Assembly: GCF_018263855.1 (NCBI RefSeq)
Contig: NZ_CP073318.1
Coordinates: forward strand, 930,001-994,000
DNA from: Kutzneria sp. CA-103260
GTDB lineage: Bacteria > Actinomycetota > Actinomycetes > Mycobacteriales > Pseudonocardiaceae
DNA: 64,000 nucleotides
Direction of reading: 5' to 3'
The notes under the pieces were generated by a model. It worked only from the letters and a program-made list of their open reading frames with translations, was not told the origin of the DNA and searched no databases. A program made the translations under genes and the position numbers. Positions 51,299-60,209 of the stretch are shown here, piece by piece (the stretch's first letter is position 1; every line of letters begins with the position of its first letter).

Positions 51299-52738
51299 TC
51301 AATCCTCCGTCCGCCAGAACTGGGGATTTTGTTGGATCAACCACCGGTGGATGTCCCGGAGGGCGTCGTGCACCTGCGTGTATGCCTCGTAACGCGCCGG
51401 ATCGGGCCCGGGTTCGACGGTGCGCCGGACGGCGACGGTGGCCTCGGCGGCGGTCTCGGCATCCGGGAACAGGCCGGCCCCGACCGCGCCGAGCAGGGCG
51501 GCCCCGAGCGCGGCGCTGTCGTGCACCTTGAGCTGCTGGATCGGCCGCCGCAGCACGTCGGCGAAGATCTGCGCCCACAGGTCGCTGCGCGCCCCGCCGC
51601 CGCACAGGGCGAGCGAGGGAATGGGCTGGTCGCAGGCTTTCTCCACGGCATCGAGCACGTGCCGGCCGGACATGGCCACGCCCTCCAGCACGGCCCGGGA
51701 CAGGTCGGCCCGGGTGGTGGCCGAGCTCACGTTCAGGAAGCTGGCCCGGGCCTCGGCGTCCCAGATCGGGGCCCGCTCGCCGGACAGGTACGGCGTGAAG
51801 ATCACGCCCGGCGTGCCCTCGGCGGCGTCGGCGAAGACCTCGGGGATGCTGAGCTCGCTCACCCGGCTCCACCACCGGACGGCGTCGCCGGCGGCCTGGG
51901 TGGGGCCGGCGTGCACGTACACGTCGTTTCGGGGTGGGAACGTGACGACCCCTTGCGTCGGCACGTGGACGTCCGACGCCCCGGCCACCACCAGCGAGGT
52001 GCCGACGGAGATCATGCCCCGGCCGGGCCGGGTGGTGGCGGCCCCGAAGACCGCGCCGAAGGCGTCCATGGTGCCGACGACCAGATCAGCGCCGAGGTCG
52101 CCGACGTGACCGAGCACGGCCTCGGGCGGCCGGATCTCGGGGAGTTTGTCGTTGAGGCCGTTGGTCACGCCGACGGCCTCGGGAATGTATCCATCGGCCC
52201 CGGCGACGCGGACGCCGGAGAGCGGATCGGTGGCGACCCGGCCGGTGAGCTTGGCGGCGACGAAGTCCTTCGGGCTCAGGATCCAGCGGGCCGCCCGCCA
52301 GGCGTCGGGGTCGGTGCGGGCGAACCACTCGGCCCGTGCGCCGACGAACGAGGCGTCCAGCACGACCGGCGCGCCCCAGATGCGGAGCTTGTCCGCTTCG
52401 GTGAACCGGCCGTCGAGTTCACGGGCGATGGCCGCGCAGCGCTGGTCCTGCCAGATGATCGCCGACGTGAGCGGGTTCAGGTGCTCGTCGACCAGGACGT
52501 GGGTGTTGACCTGGCTCACGATGCCGGCCGCCCGGACCTGGTGCCCGCGGGCCACGGCGTCGAGGCCTTCGCGGACGCCGCGCCACCAGTCGCCGGCGTC
52601 CTGCTCGGCCCAGCCGGGACGGGGCCGGTGGGTCGGGTAGGCGGTGGCGTGGGTGGCCAGCGGCTCGCCGTCGAGGCCGAAGGCCGCCACCTTGACCGCG
52701 GTCGTGCCGACGTCGATTCCGAGCATCACTTCCCGCAC
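51299..52738 (-). CDS. FGGY-family carbohydrate kinase
   Basis: A 479-residue sugar kinase. The phosphate 1 loop is MLGIDVGTTAVKVAAF, IIWQDQRCA is the sugar-site signature, and the ATPase core has GTMDAFGAVFGAATT, MISVGTSLVVAG, FTPYLSGERAPIWD and LALCGGGARSDLWAQIFADVL (FGGY signature 2). Xylulokinase or a relative is the best guess; substrate is not fixed by sequence. The gene stands alone, 22 bp from the neighbouring LuxC-like gene, which is on the same strand. Confidence 0.9.
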   Translation of the reverse strand: MREVMLGIDVGTTAVKVAAFGLDGEPLATHATAYPTHRPRPGWAEQDAGDWWRGVREGLDAVARGHQVRAAGIVSQVNTHVLVDEHLNPLTSAIIWQDQRCAAIARELDGRFTEADKLRIWGAPVVLDASFVGARAEWFARTDPDAWRAARWILSPKDFVAAKLTGRVATDPLSGVRVAGADGYIPEAVGVTNGLNDKLPEIRPPEAVLGHVGDLGADLVVGTMDAFGAVFGAATTRPGRGMISVGTSLVVAGASDVHVPTQGVVTFPPRNDVYVHAGPTQAAGDAVRWWSRVSELSIPEVFADAAEGTPGVIFTPYLSGERAPIWDAEARASFLNVSSATTRADLSRAVLEGVAMSGRHVLDAVEKACDQPIPSLALCGGGARSDLWAQIFADVLRRPIQQLKVHDSAALGAALLGAVGAGLFPDAETAAEATVAVRRTVEPGPDPARYEAYTQVHDALRDIHRWLIQQNPQFWRTED

Positions 52739-52759
52739 CCAGCGGACCCTATAGGCCGC

Positions 52760-54055
52760 TTATCGGCCGGCGACCGCCTTGGTCCGCATCAGGAAGTCGG
52801 ACAGGTAGCTGTCGTGGGGCAGGCCGGGGCGGAAGTGGTGGGTGGGGACGTCGCCGAGGTAGACGTTGGCGATGGTGGGCTCCGCGAGCAGGTCGGTGAT
52901 CAGCTCGTCGTCCTGGGTCATCGCCGTCAGGACGAGGGTGTCGCGCAGCGGACCCAGGCCGTCGGCGCGGCTCCAGGGGGCGATCCAGGCGCACGGGAAG
53001 GGCAGTTCGGCGGCCAGCTGTGGGGCGGTGGCCGACGGCAGCAGGTGCAGGGCCGGGCGGATGACCGCCGAGCCGTCGCCGAGGTCGGTGACCAGTTGGT
53101 CGGCGCCGAGCAGGGGTTGGGTGCCGACCGCCCGACGGGCCAGGTGGTTGCGGAGGGCCAGGGCCGCGCCGAGGGGGTAGCGGGGGAGGACCGAATCGGG
53201 CAGGGCGGCCAGCTTGGATGCCAGGGCGTCGGCCAGGGGAGCGGGATCGCCCTCGACGAGGATGCCGGTGGCGTTGATGCAGCCGACGCCGCCGTGATGG
53301 GCGATGGAAGAGACGATGGTGTCGAGGTCCGGTGCCGAGTCGGCGGCGACGAGGACCTTGGAACGGCCCGGGCCCTGGGGGAGTACTCGGGGATTCGCGC
53401 CGTACTTGGCGATTACCTCGTCGCCGCCGTAGACGAGGGCGAGGTCGGCGCAGCGGAGCAGTTCGTCGGCGACGTCGTGGTCGCACGGGAGGAGCGCGAC
53501 CTGGTCGGAACCGAAGCCGGCGGCGCGTAGTGCGGTGACGAGGCGGTGCGGGGTGAGGGGTTCCCGGCGAGAGGGCCGCACGGCGACGCGGTAGCCGAGG
53601 GCAAGCGCTTGCAGCCACAGGGAATGCACGGCGGGGTGGTTGCCGGCGGCATGGACGGCGAAGACGTTGCCACGCCTGGTCCACACGGCACCACCGTCCA
53701 CAGTGGTCCCGATCGGGCGGCCCTGACCGGCGGCCTCGTGGGCGGTGGCGCAGGCCTCGGCGATGGTGTCCACGGCGAAACGGATGTCTGGCACGGGTAG
53801 GCCCGAGACTCGTGCCACCAGGTCGACGTACGCGTCGGAGTCCTTGGCGAACAAGGAACCCGCGGCGGTCAGGGCGGCGAGGCGGTCGGGCAGGGGTAAC
53901 GGGGAAGCCTTGTGCAGGGCGGACATCACGCGGGTGACGAACAACCGGGGCACGAGGCTGACGGAGGCGACCGCGATGCCGGTGACGTCGGTGACGGTGA
54001 GCTGCTTGCGCGCCCGGTAAGGGCCGGCGGGACCCAGAGCGTCCACAGTGAACAT
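52760..54055 (-). CDS. LuxC-like acyl-protein/acyl-CoA reductase (aldehyde dehydrogenase fold)
   Basis: A 431-residue ALDH-superfamily protein. AAGNHPAVHSLWLQALALGYRVAVRPSRREPL is the cofactor-domain core, SIAHHGGVGCINATGILVE carries the likely catalytic Cys, and RADGLGPLRDTLVLTAMTQ lies near the end. The pattern is that of LuxC and natural-product reductases (EhpG-like) that turn an activated acyl group into an aldehyde with NADPH. It starts 2 bp after the stop of the LuxE/EhpF-like ligase, so the pair should reduce a carboxylic acid to an aldehyde. Confidence 0.75.
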   Translation of the reverse strand: MFTVDALGPAGPYRARKQLTVTDVTGIAVASVSLVPRLFVTRVMSALHKASPLPLPDRLAALTAAGSLFAKDSDAYVDLVARVSGLPVPDIRFAVDTIAEACATAHEAAGQGRPIGTTVDGGAVWTRRGNVFAVHAAGNHPAVHSLWLQALALGYRVAVRPSRREPLTPHRLVTALRAAGFGSDQVALLPCDHDVADELLRCADLALVYGGDEVIAKYGANPRVLPQGPGRSKVLVAADSAPDLDTIVSSIAHHGGVGCINATGILVEGDPAPLADALASKLAALPDSVLPRYPLGAALALRNHLARRAVGTQPLLGADQLVTDLGDGSAVIRPALHLLPSATAPQLAAELPFPCAWIAPWSRADGLGPLRDTLVLTAMTQDDELITDLLAEPTIANVYLGDVPTHHFRPGLPHDSYLSDFLMRTKAVAGR

Positions 54056-54057
54056 CG

Positions 54058-55116
54058 CTAGTACACGCCCTCGATGACGGTCTCGTCGCCGAACACCTGA
54101 ACCGGGGCCAGATCGGCCAGGGAATCGCCGGGCTGGCCGGGTGGCGCGGGCACGCGGATGGCGGTGTCCCGTTCGAGATTGTTGGGCAGCAGCATGGACT
54201 TGCTGACGTGGCTGGTGACGACTTGGCCCCGCGTCCCGTAGGGCACCTGGTCTAGGGTGTCGGGATCGACGACGCGGAAGGTGATGTGCGGGCCGAAGCC
54301 GTCGAAGGTGGGCAGCTCGGTGTCGCCGAGCCGCTGGTTGGCGCCGCCCATGATCATGGTGCTGCCGTACACGCCGTGCAGCGGGATGCCGGGGAACACC
54401 TCGGTGCGGAACAGGTCGTGGGTGTCGGCGTCGAGGTGAGCCCCGCCCCACATGATCAGCTTGACGTTCTTGGTGATCAGCGCCAGCAGGTCGTCCCGGC
54501 GGGCCAGCCGCTCCAGCATCGGCGGCGTGGTCATCAGCACGCCGATCTCCTGGCTGCGCAACACATGCGCGGACTGTTCGACCAGATGCTCGATGTACGC
54601 GTCGGCCTGGGCCGGCTGCCCGGACGCGATGAGTTTGCGGACCCAGCGGGGATCCATGTCGATGGTGAACATCAGGCCCCGGCGGGCCCGCGCCACCAGG
54701 CCGACGAAGTGCCCGACGGCGTGCGGGCCGGTGGGCATGATGCCCAGCCAGTTCAGGCCGAGCGGCACCCGGAGCCGGTCCAGCGGCTCCAGCATGTGGG
54801 TGATCATCCGCTGCACCCAGTCGTCCAGGAACACCACCCGCTTGGGCGCGCCGGTGGTGCCGCCGCTGTCGTACACGCCGACGACATCGGCGTTCTCCCC
54901 GTAGCCACGGGGAATCAGGTGCTCGGCCCGGACGTCCCGCAGCTCGTCGACGATGTTGGGGAACAGCCGGAGGTCGTCGACCGAGCGCACCTCCTGGCGC
55001 GGGTCGAAGCCCAGCCGCCGCGCCTGGGCGAGCCAGAACGGCGACCCCGTCGCGGGATCGAAGTGCCACCGCATGGCGGCGCGGATGAACTCGTCAGGAT
55101 CCTGGCTCTCCAGCAC
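54058..55116 (-). CDS. LuxE/EhpF-like acyl-adenylating enzyme
   Basis: A 352-residue ANL-superfamily-like protein shorter than standard ligases. It has the phosphate loop YDSGGTTGAPKRVVF (about 88-102), MWGGAHLDADTHDLF, LHGVYGSTMIMGGAN, and a shortened C-terminus after RGQVVTSHV, so the mobile C-terminal subdomain is reduced. LuxE and phenazine EhpF have this form and activate a carboxylate as acyl-adenylate for transfer to a partner. The gene overlaps nothing and has its own promoter region at 55117-55198. Confidence 0.77.
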   Translation of the reverse strand: MLESQDPDEFIRAAMRWHFDPATGSPFWLAQARRLGFDPRQEVRSVDDLRLFPNIVDELRDVRAEHLIPRGYGENADVVGVYDSGGTTGAPKRVVFLDDWVQRMITHMLEPLDRLRVPLGLNWLGIMPTGPHAVGHFVGLVARARRGLMFTIDMDPRWVRKLIASGQPAQADAYIEHLVEQSAHVLRSQEIGVLMTTPPMLERLARRDDLLALITKNVKLIMWGGAHLDADTHDLFRTEVFPGIPLHGVYGSTMIMGGANQRLGDTELPTFDGFGPHITFRVVDPDTLDQVPYGTRGQVVTSHVSKSMLLPNNLERDTAIRVPAPPGQPGDSLADLAPVQVFGDETVIEGVY

Positions 55117-55198
55117 GGATTGAACATAACCCGATGTCAGCGGCCGGGTAGTCCGTCATCCGGGTGGACGGCCGGCGCCTGCAACTTGCAGCGATCGC

Positions 55199-55227
55199 CG
55201 CCGACCGGGGGCACGTTCCGGTCGGCG
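55199..55227 (-). terminator. terminator downstream of the sialidase-like gene
   Basis: CGCCGACCGG (55199-55208) pairs with CCGGTCGGCG (55218-55227) over a 9-nt loop, 35 bp past the stop on the minus strand. The remainder of 55117-55262 shows nothing else. Confidence 0.65.
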
Positions 55228-55262
55228 ACGAGCGGACGCTGCCGTTCGGGCCAAGGGATCTG

Positions 55263-56633
55263 CTACGAGAGCGTGACCAGAACGTCCGTGCGGTTGTCGG
55301 GCTGTCCGCTGTTGGCCCTGGCGAACACGGAGACGAAGCACGGGCCGGCGGCGGCCATGCCGTGGAAGTCGCCGAGGTAGTACGAGCCGTCGTTGACCAC
55401 CGGCGCGGACGTGATGTCGAACGGTCCGGCCAACTTGGTGGTGTGCCAGGAGGTTCCGTTGCCGGAGGTGGCCTGCCAGTAGCTGGTGCCGGTGCTGTCG
55501 AGCTGGTAGTAGGTCACGCCGGTCACGCCGTCGGAGTTGACCGCCACGGCCGGCATGAACTGCTGCGCCGGGGAGGAGCCGACCGGAACCGGGGTGGACC
55601 AGGTGGCGCCGCCGTCGGTGGAGGAGGCCAGCACGGTGCCGTTGTGGTCACCGGCGAACTGCGAACCCTCCCACACGGCCCGGAGTTCGCCGTGCGGGCC
55701 GGCCGCCAGCTGCCCGAAGATGTCGCGCCCGTCGCGGATGTTCTTGCCGCCCGGCGCGGTGGTGGCGGCCGACTTGGTCGCCCCGACGACGACCGGCGCG
55801 GACCAGGTCTCGCCGTGGTCGTCGGAGCGGATCGACCGCCAGGACTGGTCGTAGGAGACGCCGTCCGGCTTCAGTTGGTAGTACTGGAAGAACGCCACCA
55901 GGTGGCCCTGGGCGGTGGCCAGCCGGATGCCGGAGACGCCGTTGCCGGCGCCGAAGTCGGCGACCTTGCGCGGCGCGCCCCAGGTCGCCCCGCCGTCGCC
56001 GCTGTGGGCCAGGTAGATCGGCCCGGTGCCGTCGGTCAGGTTGATCCGGTCCCACGCCACGTAGACGTCCTTGCCGGTGGTGTAGACGGCCGGCAGGTCG
56101 TTCCAGATGTTCGCGGTGTCCCCGGTGCCCTCGCGGATGATCGTGGTCGGCGCGCCCCAGGTGCGGCCGCCGTCGCCGGACTTGACCACCAGCAGCGCGT
56201 GATCACCCTGCGCCGTGGTGGTGTTCATGCTCAGCGAGACCAGGAAGACCATGCCGTTGGGGGCGATGCTCACCTGCGTGTCGGTGGCGCGGTCGAAGGC
56301 GCCGCCGGCGCATGTGGACACCGCCGGCGTGGCCCGGGTCCAGGTGCGGCCGCCGTCGAAGGTGGCCGCGGTGACCAGGCCGTGGCCGCCGACGCCGGAC
56401 CAGCGGTCGGTCTGCCAGGCCGAGACCATGTGGGACGGATTGCGTGGGTCGACCGCGATGTCCGGCTGAACCTCGGCGTTGGGGTAGTTGGCGCCGACGG
56501 GGTCCTTGTGGTCGCAGCCGGCCGGGTAGGGGCTGGGCGCGGAGATCTGGGTGACGGTGGACGTGGTGTCGGCATGGGCGGCCGGGGCCAGCGCCAGTAC
56601 GCCGGCAACCGCCGTGACCAGGTACTTTTTCAT
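55263..56633 (-). CDS. secreted sialidase/BNR-repeat protein
   Basis: A 456-residue protein with a Sec signal peptide (cleavage after AHA, residue 21). Several Asp-box motifs (S-x-D-x-G-x-T-W) are seen: TFDGGRTWT, SGDGGRTWG, SGDGGATWG, SDDHGETWS and STDGGATWS, evenly placed in a six-bladed propeller. The Arg triad of true sialidases is not evident, so it may be another exo-acting hydrolase or a sugar-binding propeller. It stands outside the GH cluster but fits its extracellular theme. Confidence 0.83.
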   Translation of the reverse strand: MKKYLVTAVAGVLALAPAAHADTTSTVTQISAPSPYPAGCDHKDPVGANYPNAEVQPDIAVDPRNPSHMVSAWQTDRWSGVGGHGLVTAATFDGGRTWTRATPAVSTCAGGAFDRATDTQVSIAPNGMVFLVSLSMNTTTAQGDHALLVVKSGDGGRTWGAPTTIIREGTGDTANIWNDLPAVYTTGKDVYVAWDRINLTDGTGPIYLAHSGDGGATWGAPRKVADFGAGNGVSGIRLATAQGHLVAFFQYYQLKPDGVSYDQSWRSIRSDDHGETWSAPVVVGATKSAATTAPGGKNIRDGRDIFGQLAAGPHGELRAVWEGSQFAGDHNGTVLASSTDGGATWSTPVPVGSSPAQQFMPAVAVNSDGVTGVTYYQLDSTGTSYWQATSGNGTSWHTTKLAGPFDITSAPVVNDGSYYLGDFHGMAAAGPCFVSVFARANSGQPDNRTDVLVTLS

Positions 56634-56666
56634 GTAGTTCCCCCCTGCTCGATGGCGGTGGGGACC

Positions 56667-57332
56667 CTAACCCGGCGGCCGCTCGTCCAGGAAGAAAAGC
56701 GCCAATCCGGTCACGATCAGAAAATTCGCACCCCAGGCCGCCATGTTCCCGAGCAGCTCCGTGACGAGCGCCCCGACACCCGCGCCGACGAGGAAGCACA
56801 GCACCACCAGGCCGAAGGTGCGGGCCTGCTGGGCCGCGCCGGCGTCGCGCCGGAAGACCGCCCGGTAGGTGGCGCGGGCCGCGGTGCGCAGGTTGCCGGT
56901 GGTCATCGTGGTGTTCACCGACCACTCTTGCACCGTGCCGAAGGTGGCGTTCTGCAGCGCCGCCACGAACGCCACCGCCAGCACCACGGCACTGCTCGCG
57001 AACCAGGTCGGGGTCGCCCCGACCACCAGCAGCACGGCGATCTCGATCACCAGCGCCACCCGCACCGGCCGCCGCACGACCGGGGCGACGCGGGGATGGG
57101 TCAACGTCTCCGCCGCGGCCACGCCCAGCACGAAGGCGATCAGCGGCGGGACGTGGGCCAGCGCCCCGGCCACGTCACCACGGGCCGCGTCGACCCCGAG
57201 CAGCACCACGTTGCCGGTCTGGGCGTTGGCGAACACGCCGCCGTGGGCCACGAACGTGAACGCGTCCAGATAGCCCCCGGCCACGCCGAGCAGCATGATC
57301 AGCCGAAGCGTCTTGGCAGTGATGACCTCCAC
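56667..57332 (-). CDS. YoaK/DUF1275 membrane protein
   Basis: A 221-residue integral membrane protein with about six TM helices. The DUF1275 signature is GVAGGYLDAFTFVAHGGVFANAQTGNVVLLG near the start, and FGTVQEWSVNTTMTTGNLRTA in the second half repeats the TGN motif. Function is unknown; the duplicated TGN suggests an inverted-repeat transporter or channel. It lies 33 bp upstream of the sialidase gene on the same strand but with its own leader. Confidence 0.88.
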   Translation of the reverse strand: MEVITAKTLRLIMLLGVAGGYLDAFTFVAHGGVFANAQTGNVVLLGVDAARGDVAGALAHVPPLIAFVLGVAAAETLTHPRVAPVVRRPVRVALVIEIAVLLVVGATPTWFASSAVVLAVAFVAALQNATFGTVQEWSVNTTMTTGNLRTAARATYRAVFRRDAGAAQQARTFGLVVLCFLVGAGVGALVTELLGNMAAWGANFLIVTGLALFFLDERPPG

Positions 57333-57387
57333 GCCCCCAGAGTCTGCCGCACCCCTCCGCCACCCGCCCCACCATGATCAAAGCTCA

Positions 57388-57412
57388 ATTCCTCTCGTTG
57401 GACGAGAGGAAT
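57388..57412 (-). terminator. terminator after the serine hydrolase gene
   Basis: ATTCCTCTCGT (57388-57398) pairs perfectly with 57402-57412, with a 3-nt loop. It lies 49 bp past the stop on the minus strand and ahead of the DUF1275 gene. Confidence 0.75.
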
Positions 57413-57460
57413 GCCCCTTTCCAAGCGTTGAGGCGTTGACGGGGGAGGGGAGCGGGGGTA

Positions 57461-58792
57461 TTAGGGGTGGCGGGCGCTTGCTCGGCCGGAGAAGTGGAGG
57501 TAGGGGGAGCCGTCGGCCAGTTGGTAGAAGCTGACGGGTAGCCAGTGATCGCTGCCCGTCAGGGGCACCAGGTAGACATCGGGCTCCAGGGCCACCATGG
57601 GCAGCTCCTCGACCGGATCCGACACGTACTCGGCCAGCTTGCCCAGGGTGGTCACCCGCAGCACCGGCCGGCCGGACTCGATGACCACCTCGATCCGCTG
57701 CCCGGCCCGCTCGTAGGTGCCGACGTACTCCGTGGGCAACAGGCCCAGCGGCTCGGGCGGGGGCACGGGTTGGCGGGCCATGTCGACGCCGGCCAGTTCG
57801 GCGAAGACCTCACGGAACAGGTCCTCGTACAGATGGGGCGTGCGCCGGTTGGACAGCAGCGCCACGGCCAGCCCCTGGGACGGCAGCAGCACGAGATGCG
57901 ACTGCTGCCCGATGGTGGCGCCGTCGTGTCCGATCAGCGGCTGCCCGCTCCACACCAGCCGCGCCCAGCCCAGGCCCCAGGTTTCGGCGAGCGAGTACTT
58001 GGCGTCGACCCGAACCTGCTCGACTTGCATCTGCTGGATGGACAACGGTGTCAGCAGCGAGCCGCCGTCGAGGTGCAGGCGCGCGAACGCCAGCAGGTCC
58101 GAAACGGTGGAGACGATCAGTCCGGCCGGGCCGATGGAGCGGGGCAGCTGCCACTGTCGCACCGGGACCGAGCGACCGTCCTCGAGCATGTGGCCGACGG
58201 CGGCCGAGCGGAGCAGGGCGTCCTCCGGCAGGGTGAGGGTGTCGCGCAACCCGAGAGGGTCGAACACCAGCTCCCGCATCGCGGTGTCCCACACCTGCCC
58301 GGTCACCTGCTCGACCACCCGGCCCACCAGGCTGAACCCCGAGTTGCAGTAGGACCAGGTGGCGCCGAGCGGGGAATTCTGGGCCACGTCGGCCAGCTGG
58401 GCGACGTAGCGGGCGATGCAGTCGTCGCCGCGGCCGGTGTCCACGAAGACGTCCCCGTCGATGCCACTCGTGTGGGTGAGTAGGTGACGAAGGCTCACCC
58501 GATCGGTCACATCCGGACTACCGAGACGTAGCTCCGGCAGCACCGCGGCGACCGGCTTGTCCAGATCCAGTCGGCCGTCCTGCGCCAAACGCATGACGGC
58601 GGTGGTGACGTAGACCTTGGTGATGGACCCCAGGTGGAACACCGAATCCGGCCGAACGGGCGCGCCCGTCCCGGTGTTGACCACGCCGGTGGCGACCACT
58701 TCCGTCCACTCGGGGCACGAGATCCCCAGGACGGCGCCCGGCACGCCGTGCCGCCGGGCCAGTTCGTCGAGCCTGCTCTGCCAGTGCTCCAT
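57461..58792 (-). CDS. beta-lactamase-fold serine hydrolase
   Basis: A 443-residue class C-type protein. SxxK is in FHLGSITKVYVTTAVM, YxN in WSYCNSGFSLVGRVVE, and the third motif is IGHDGATIGQ (HxG), with LLTHTSGI near 120. A C-terminal extension of about 100 residues (PTEYVGTYERAGQRIEVVI) forms a lipocalin-like domain. No signal peptide is present from ATG 58792; ATG 58813 or a longer frame are alternatives without better ribosome sites. These enzymes are esterases or D-aminopeptidases more often than resistance enzymes. Confidence 0.85.
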   Translation of the reverse strand: MEHWQSRLDELARRHGVPGAVLGISCPEWTEVVATGVVNTGTGAPVRPDSVFHLGSITKVYVTTAVMRLAQDGRLDLDKPVAAVLPELRLGSPDVTDRVSLRHLLTHTSGIDGDVFVDTGRGDDCIARYVAQLADVAQNSPLGATWSYCNSGFSLVGRVVEQVTGQVWDTAMRELVFDPLGLRDTLTLPEDALLRSAAVGHMLEDGRSVPVRQWQLPRSIGPAGLIVSTVSDLLAFARLHLDGGSLLTPLSIQQMQVEQVRVDAKYSLAETWGLGWARLVWSGQPLIGHDGATIGQQSHLVLLPSQGLAVALLSNRRTPHLYEDLFREVFAELAGVDMARQPVPPPEPLGLLPTEYVGTYERAGQRIEVVIESGRPVLRVTTLGKLAEYVSDPVEELPMVALEPDVYLVPLTGSDHWLPVSFYQLADGSPYLHFSGRASARHP

Positions 58793-58850
58793 GCGCTGCA
58801 CCGGAGGGAGCATACGGACGGCGCGGGTCTCCCCGCGCCGTCCTGTCAGG

Positions 58851-60209
58851 TCACCCCTGATACTGAGCGAACGTCCGGGTGAAGTCCCAGGCGTTCTGCG
58901 ACACACCCGAGCAGGTGTCGTCGTTCGGGTAGGCGCCGGGGCACGGCCGGTCCCGGTTGGCCGACCAGAAGGTGAACCGGCCCAGGTGGTGCTGGTTGGC
59001 GTAAGCCAGCATGGACTGTGCGTTGGCCACCGTCACGAGCTCGTTGTTGTCGGTGATGCCGTTCATCGAGGACAGTCCGCTGTGCCGGTAGGCCACGTCG
59101 TCGGTGTAGTGGTAGGCGTCCCGGACCGCCCGCTCCAGGCCGTCGGTGGCCTGCTGGGTGAGCCGGCCCATGTCCTGACCGGCCCCGCCGAAGTCGAACG
59201 GCATGATGGTCCACACGTCCACGGTCAGCCCGGAGTTGGCCGCCCGGGTGATCAGGTCGTTGCCGGGGCCGTTCTGGCCGCTGCCGATGGTCACGTAGAT
59301 CGCCAGGCCGGCGTTGTTGGCCCGGATGATCTTCAGGGCGTCGACCAGGCGCTGCTGGATCGTGCCGTTGCCGTAGACGTCGCCCTCGAAGTCGAGGTCG
59401 ATCGCCTTCAGGCCGTAGGTGTTGATCACCTTCTGGTAGGCCCCGGCCAGGTCGTTGGCGTTGTTGCAGGACGCTTCCAGCTTGTTGCCGTTGGCCCCGC
59501 CGAAGGACGGCACCACATCGCCGCCGGCCGACCGGATGGTGGTGACGGTGTTCTGGTCCACGCCACCGGTCAGCGGCCGGCCGCCGTCCCACATCGGGGT
59601 GCAGTACCCGTTGTTGAGCACGAAGGCCATGGTGAACCATTTGACGCCGGTGGCGCTCATGATGGTGCGCGGGTCCGGCGGGTTGCCCCAGCCGTTGTAG
59701 TAGTACGGCGCGACGGCCATCGCCCCGTTGGGCGGGGGCGGCGGGGGAGTGGTGCCGCCGCTGGGGGCCGTCCACTTCTGGTTGGCGGAGCCGGCGCAGT
59801 CCCAGATCTGCAACAGGGTTCCGTTGGCGGAGCTGTTGTTGCTCGCGTCCAGGCATTTGCCGAGAGCCCGGATCGTGCCGTCGGCGCCGATGGTCCACTG
59901 CTGCGCGGCGGTGCCGTTGCAGTCGTACAGCTGGACCTTGGTGCCGTTGGCCGAGTTGGCGCCGGCCACGTCCAGGCACTTGCCCAGCGCCTGGAGGCTG
60001 CCGTTGGCGCCGGTGGTCCACTGCTGGGCCGTGGTGCCGTTGCAGTCGTAGAGCTGGATCGCGGTGCCGTTGGCGTTGTTGGCGCTGGCCACGTCGACGC
60101 ACTTGCCGCCGAAGCCGGTGATCGTGCCGGTGGCCGCGTGGGCCAGGCCGGGCAGCAGAGCCGCCATGGCGGCCGCGCCGGCCAGCAGCGTGACGGACTT
60201 CCTGATCAT
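58851..60209 (-). CDS. secreted GH18 chitinase with ricin-type lectin domain
   Basis: A 452-residue secreted enzyme. A signal peptide (about 1-25) precedes an R-type lectin of three subdomains (about 27-150, each ending QQW/QKW) and a Pro/Thr linker. The GH18 barrel follows with catalytic LKAIDLDFEGD (DxDxE) and VWTIMPFDFGG. It hydrolyses chitin or related beta-1,4-GlcNAc polymers; the lectin aids attachment. The ATG overlaps the GH75 stop (ATGA), so it is the third gene of one operon. Confidence 0.92.
   Translation of the reverse strand: MIRKSVTLLAGAAAMAALLPGLAHAATGTITGFGGKCVDVASANNANGTAIQLYDCNGTTAQQWTTGANGSLQALGKCLDVAGANSANGTKVQLYDCNGTAAQQWTIGADGTIRALGKCLDASNNSSANGTLLQIWDCAGSANQKWTAPSGGTTPPPPPPNGAMAVAPYYYNGWGNPPDPRTIMSATGVKWFTMAFVLNNGYCTPMWDGGRPLTGGVDQNTVTTIRSAGGDVVPSFGGANGNKLEASCNNANDLAGAYQKVINTYGLKAIDLDFEGDVYGNGTIQQRLVDALKIIRANNAGLAIYVTIGSGQNGPGNDLITRAANSGLTVDVWTIMPFDFGGAGQDMGRLTQQATDGLERAVRDAYHYTDDVAYRHSGLSSMNGITDNNELVTVANAQSMLAYANQHHLGRFTFWSANRDRPCPGAYPNDDTCSGVSQNAWDFTRTFAQYQG

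Noticed and set aside
51167..53530. 787-codon open frame on the plus strand
   Set aside because: It is antisense to the FGGY kinase and LuxC-like genes, has Gly/Arg/Val-rich composition without any motif, and exists only because high GC removes stop codons.
55164..57377. 737-codon open frame on the plus strand
   Set aside because: Antisense shadow of the sialidase-like and DUF1275 genes with compositional bias; no ribosome site or domain.
57461..58792. Beta-lactamase resistance gene
   Set aside because: SxxK/YxN/HxG are shared with many esterases and peptidases. There is no signal peptide, and a lipocalin-like tail is typical of non-resistance members.
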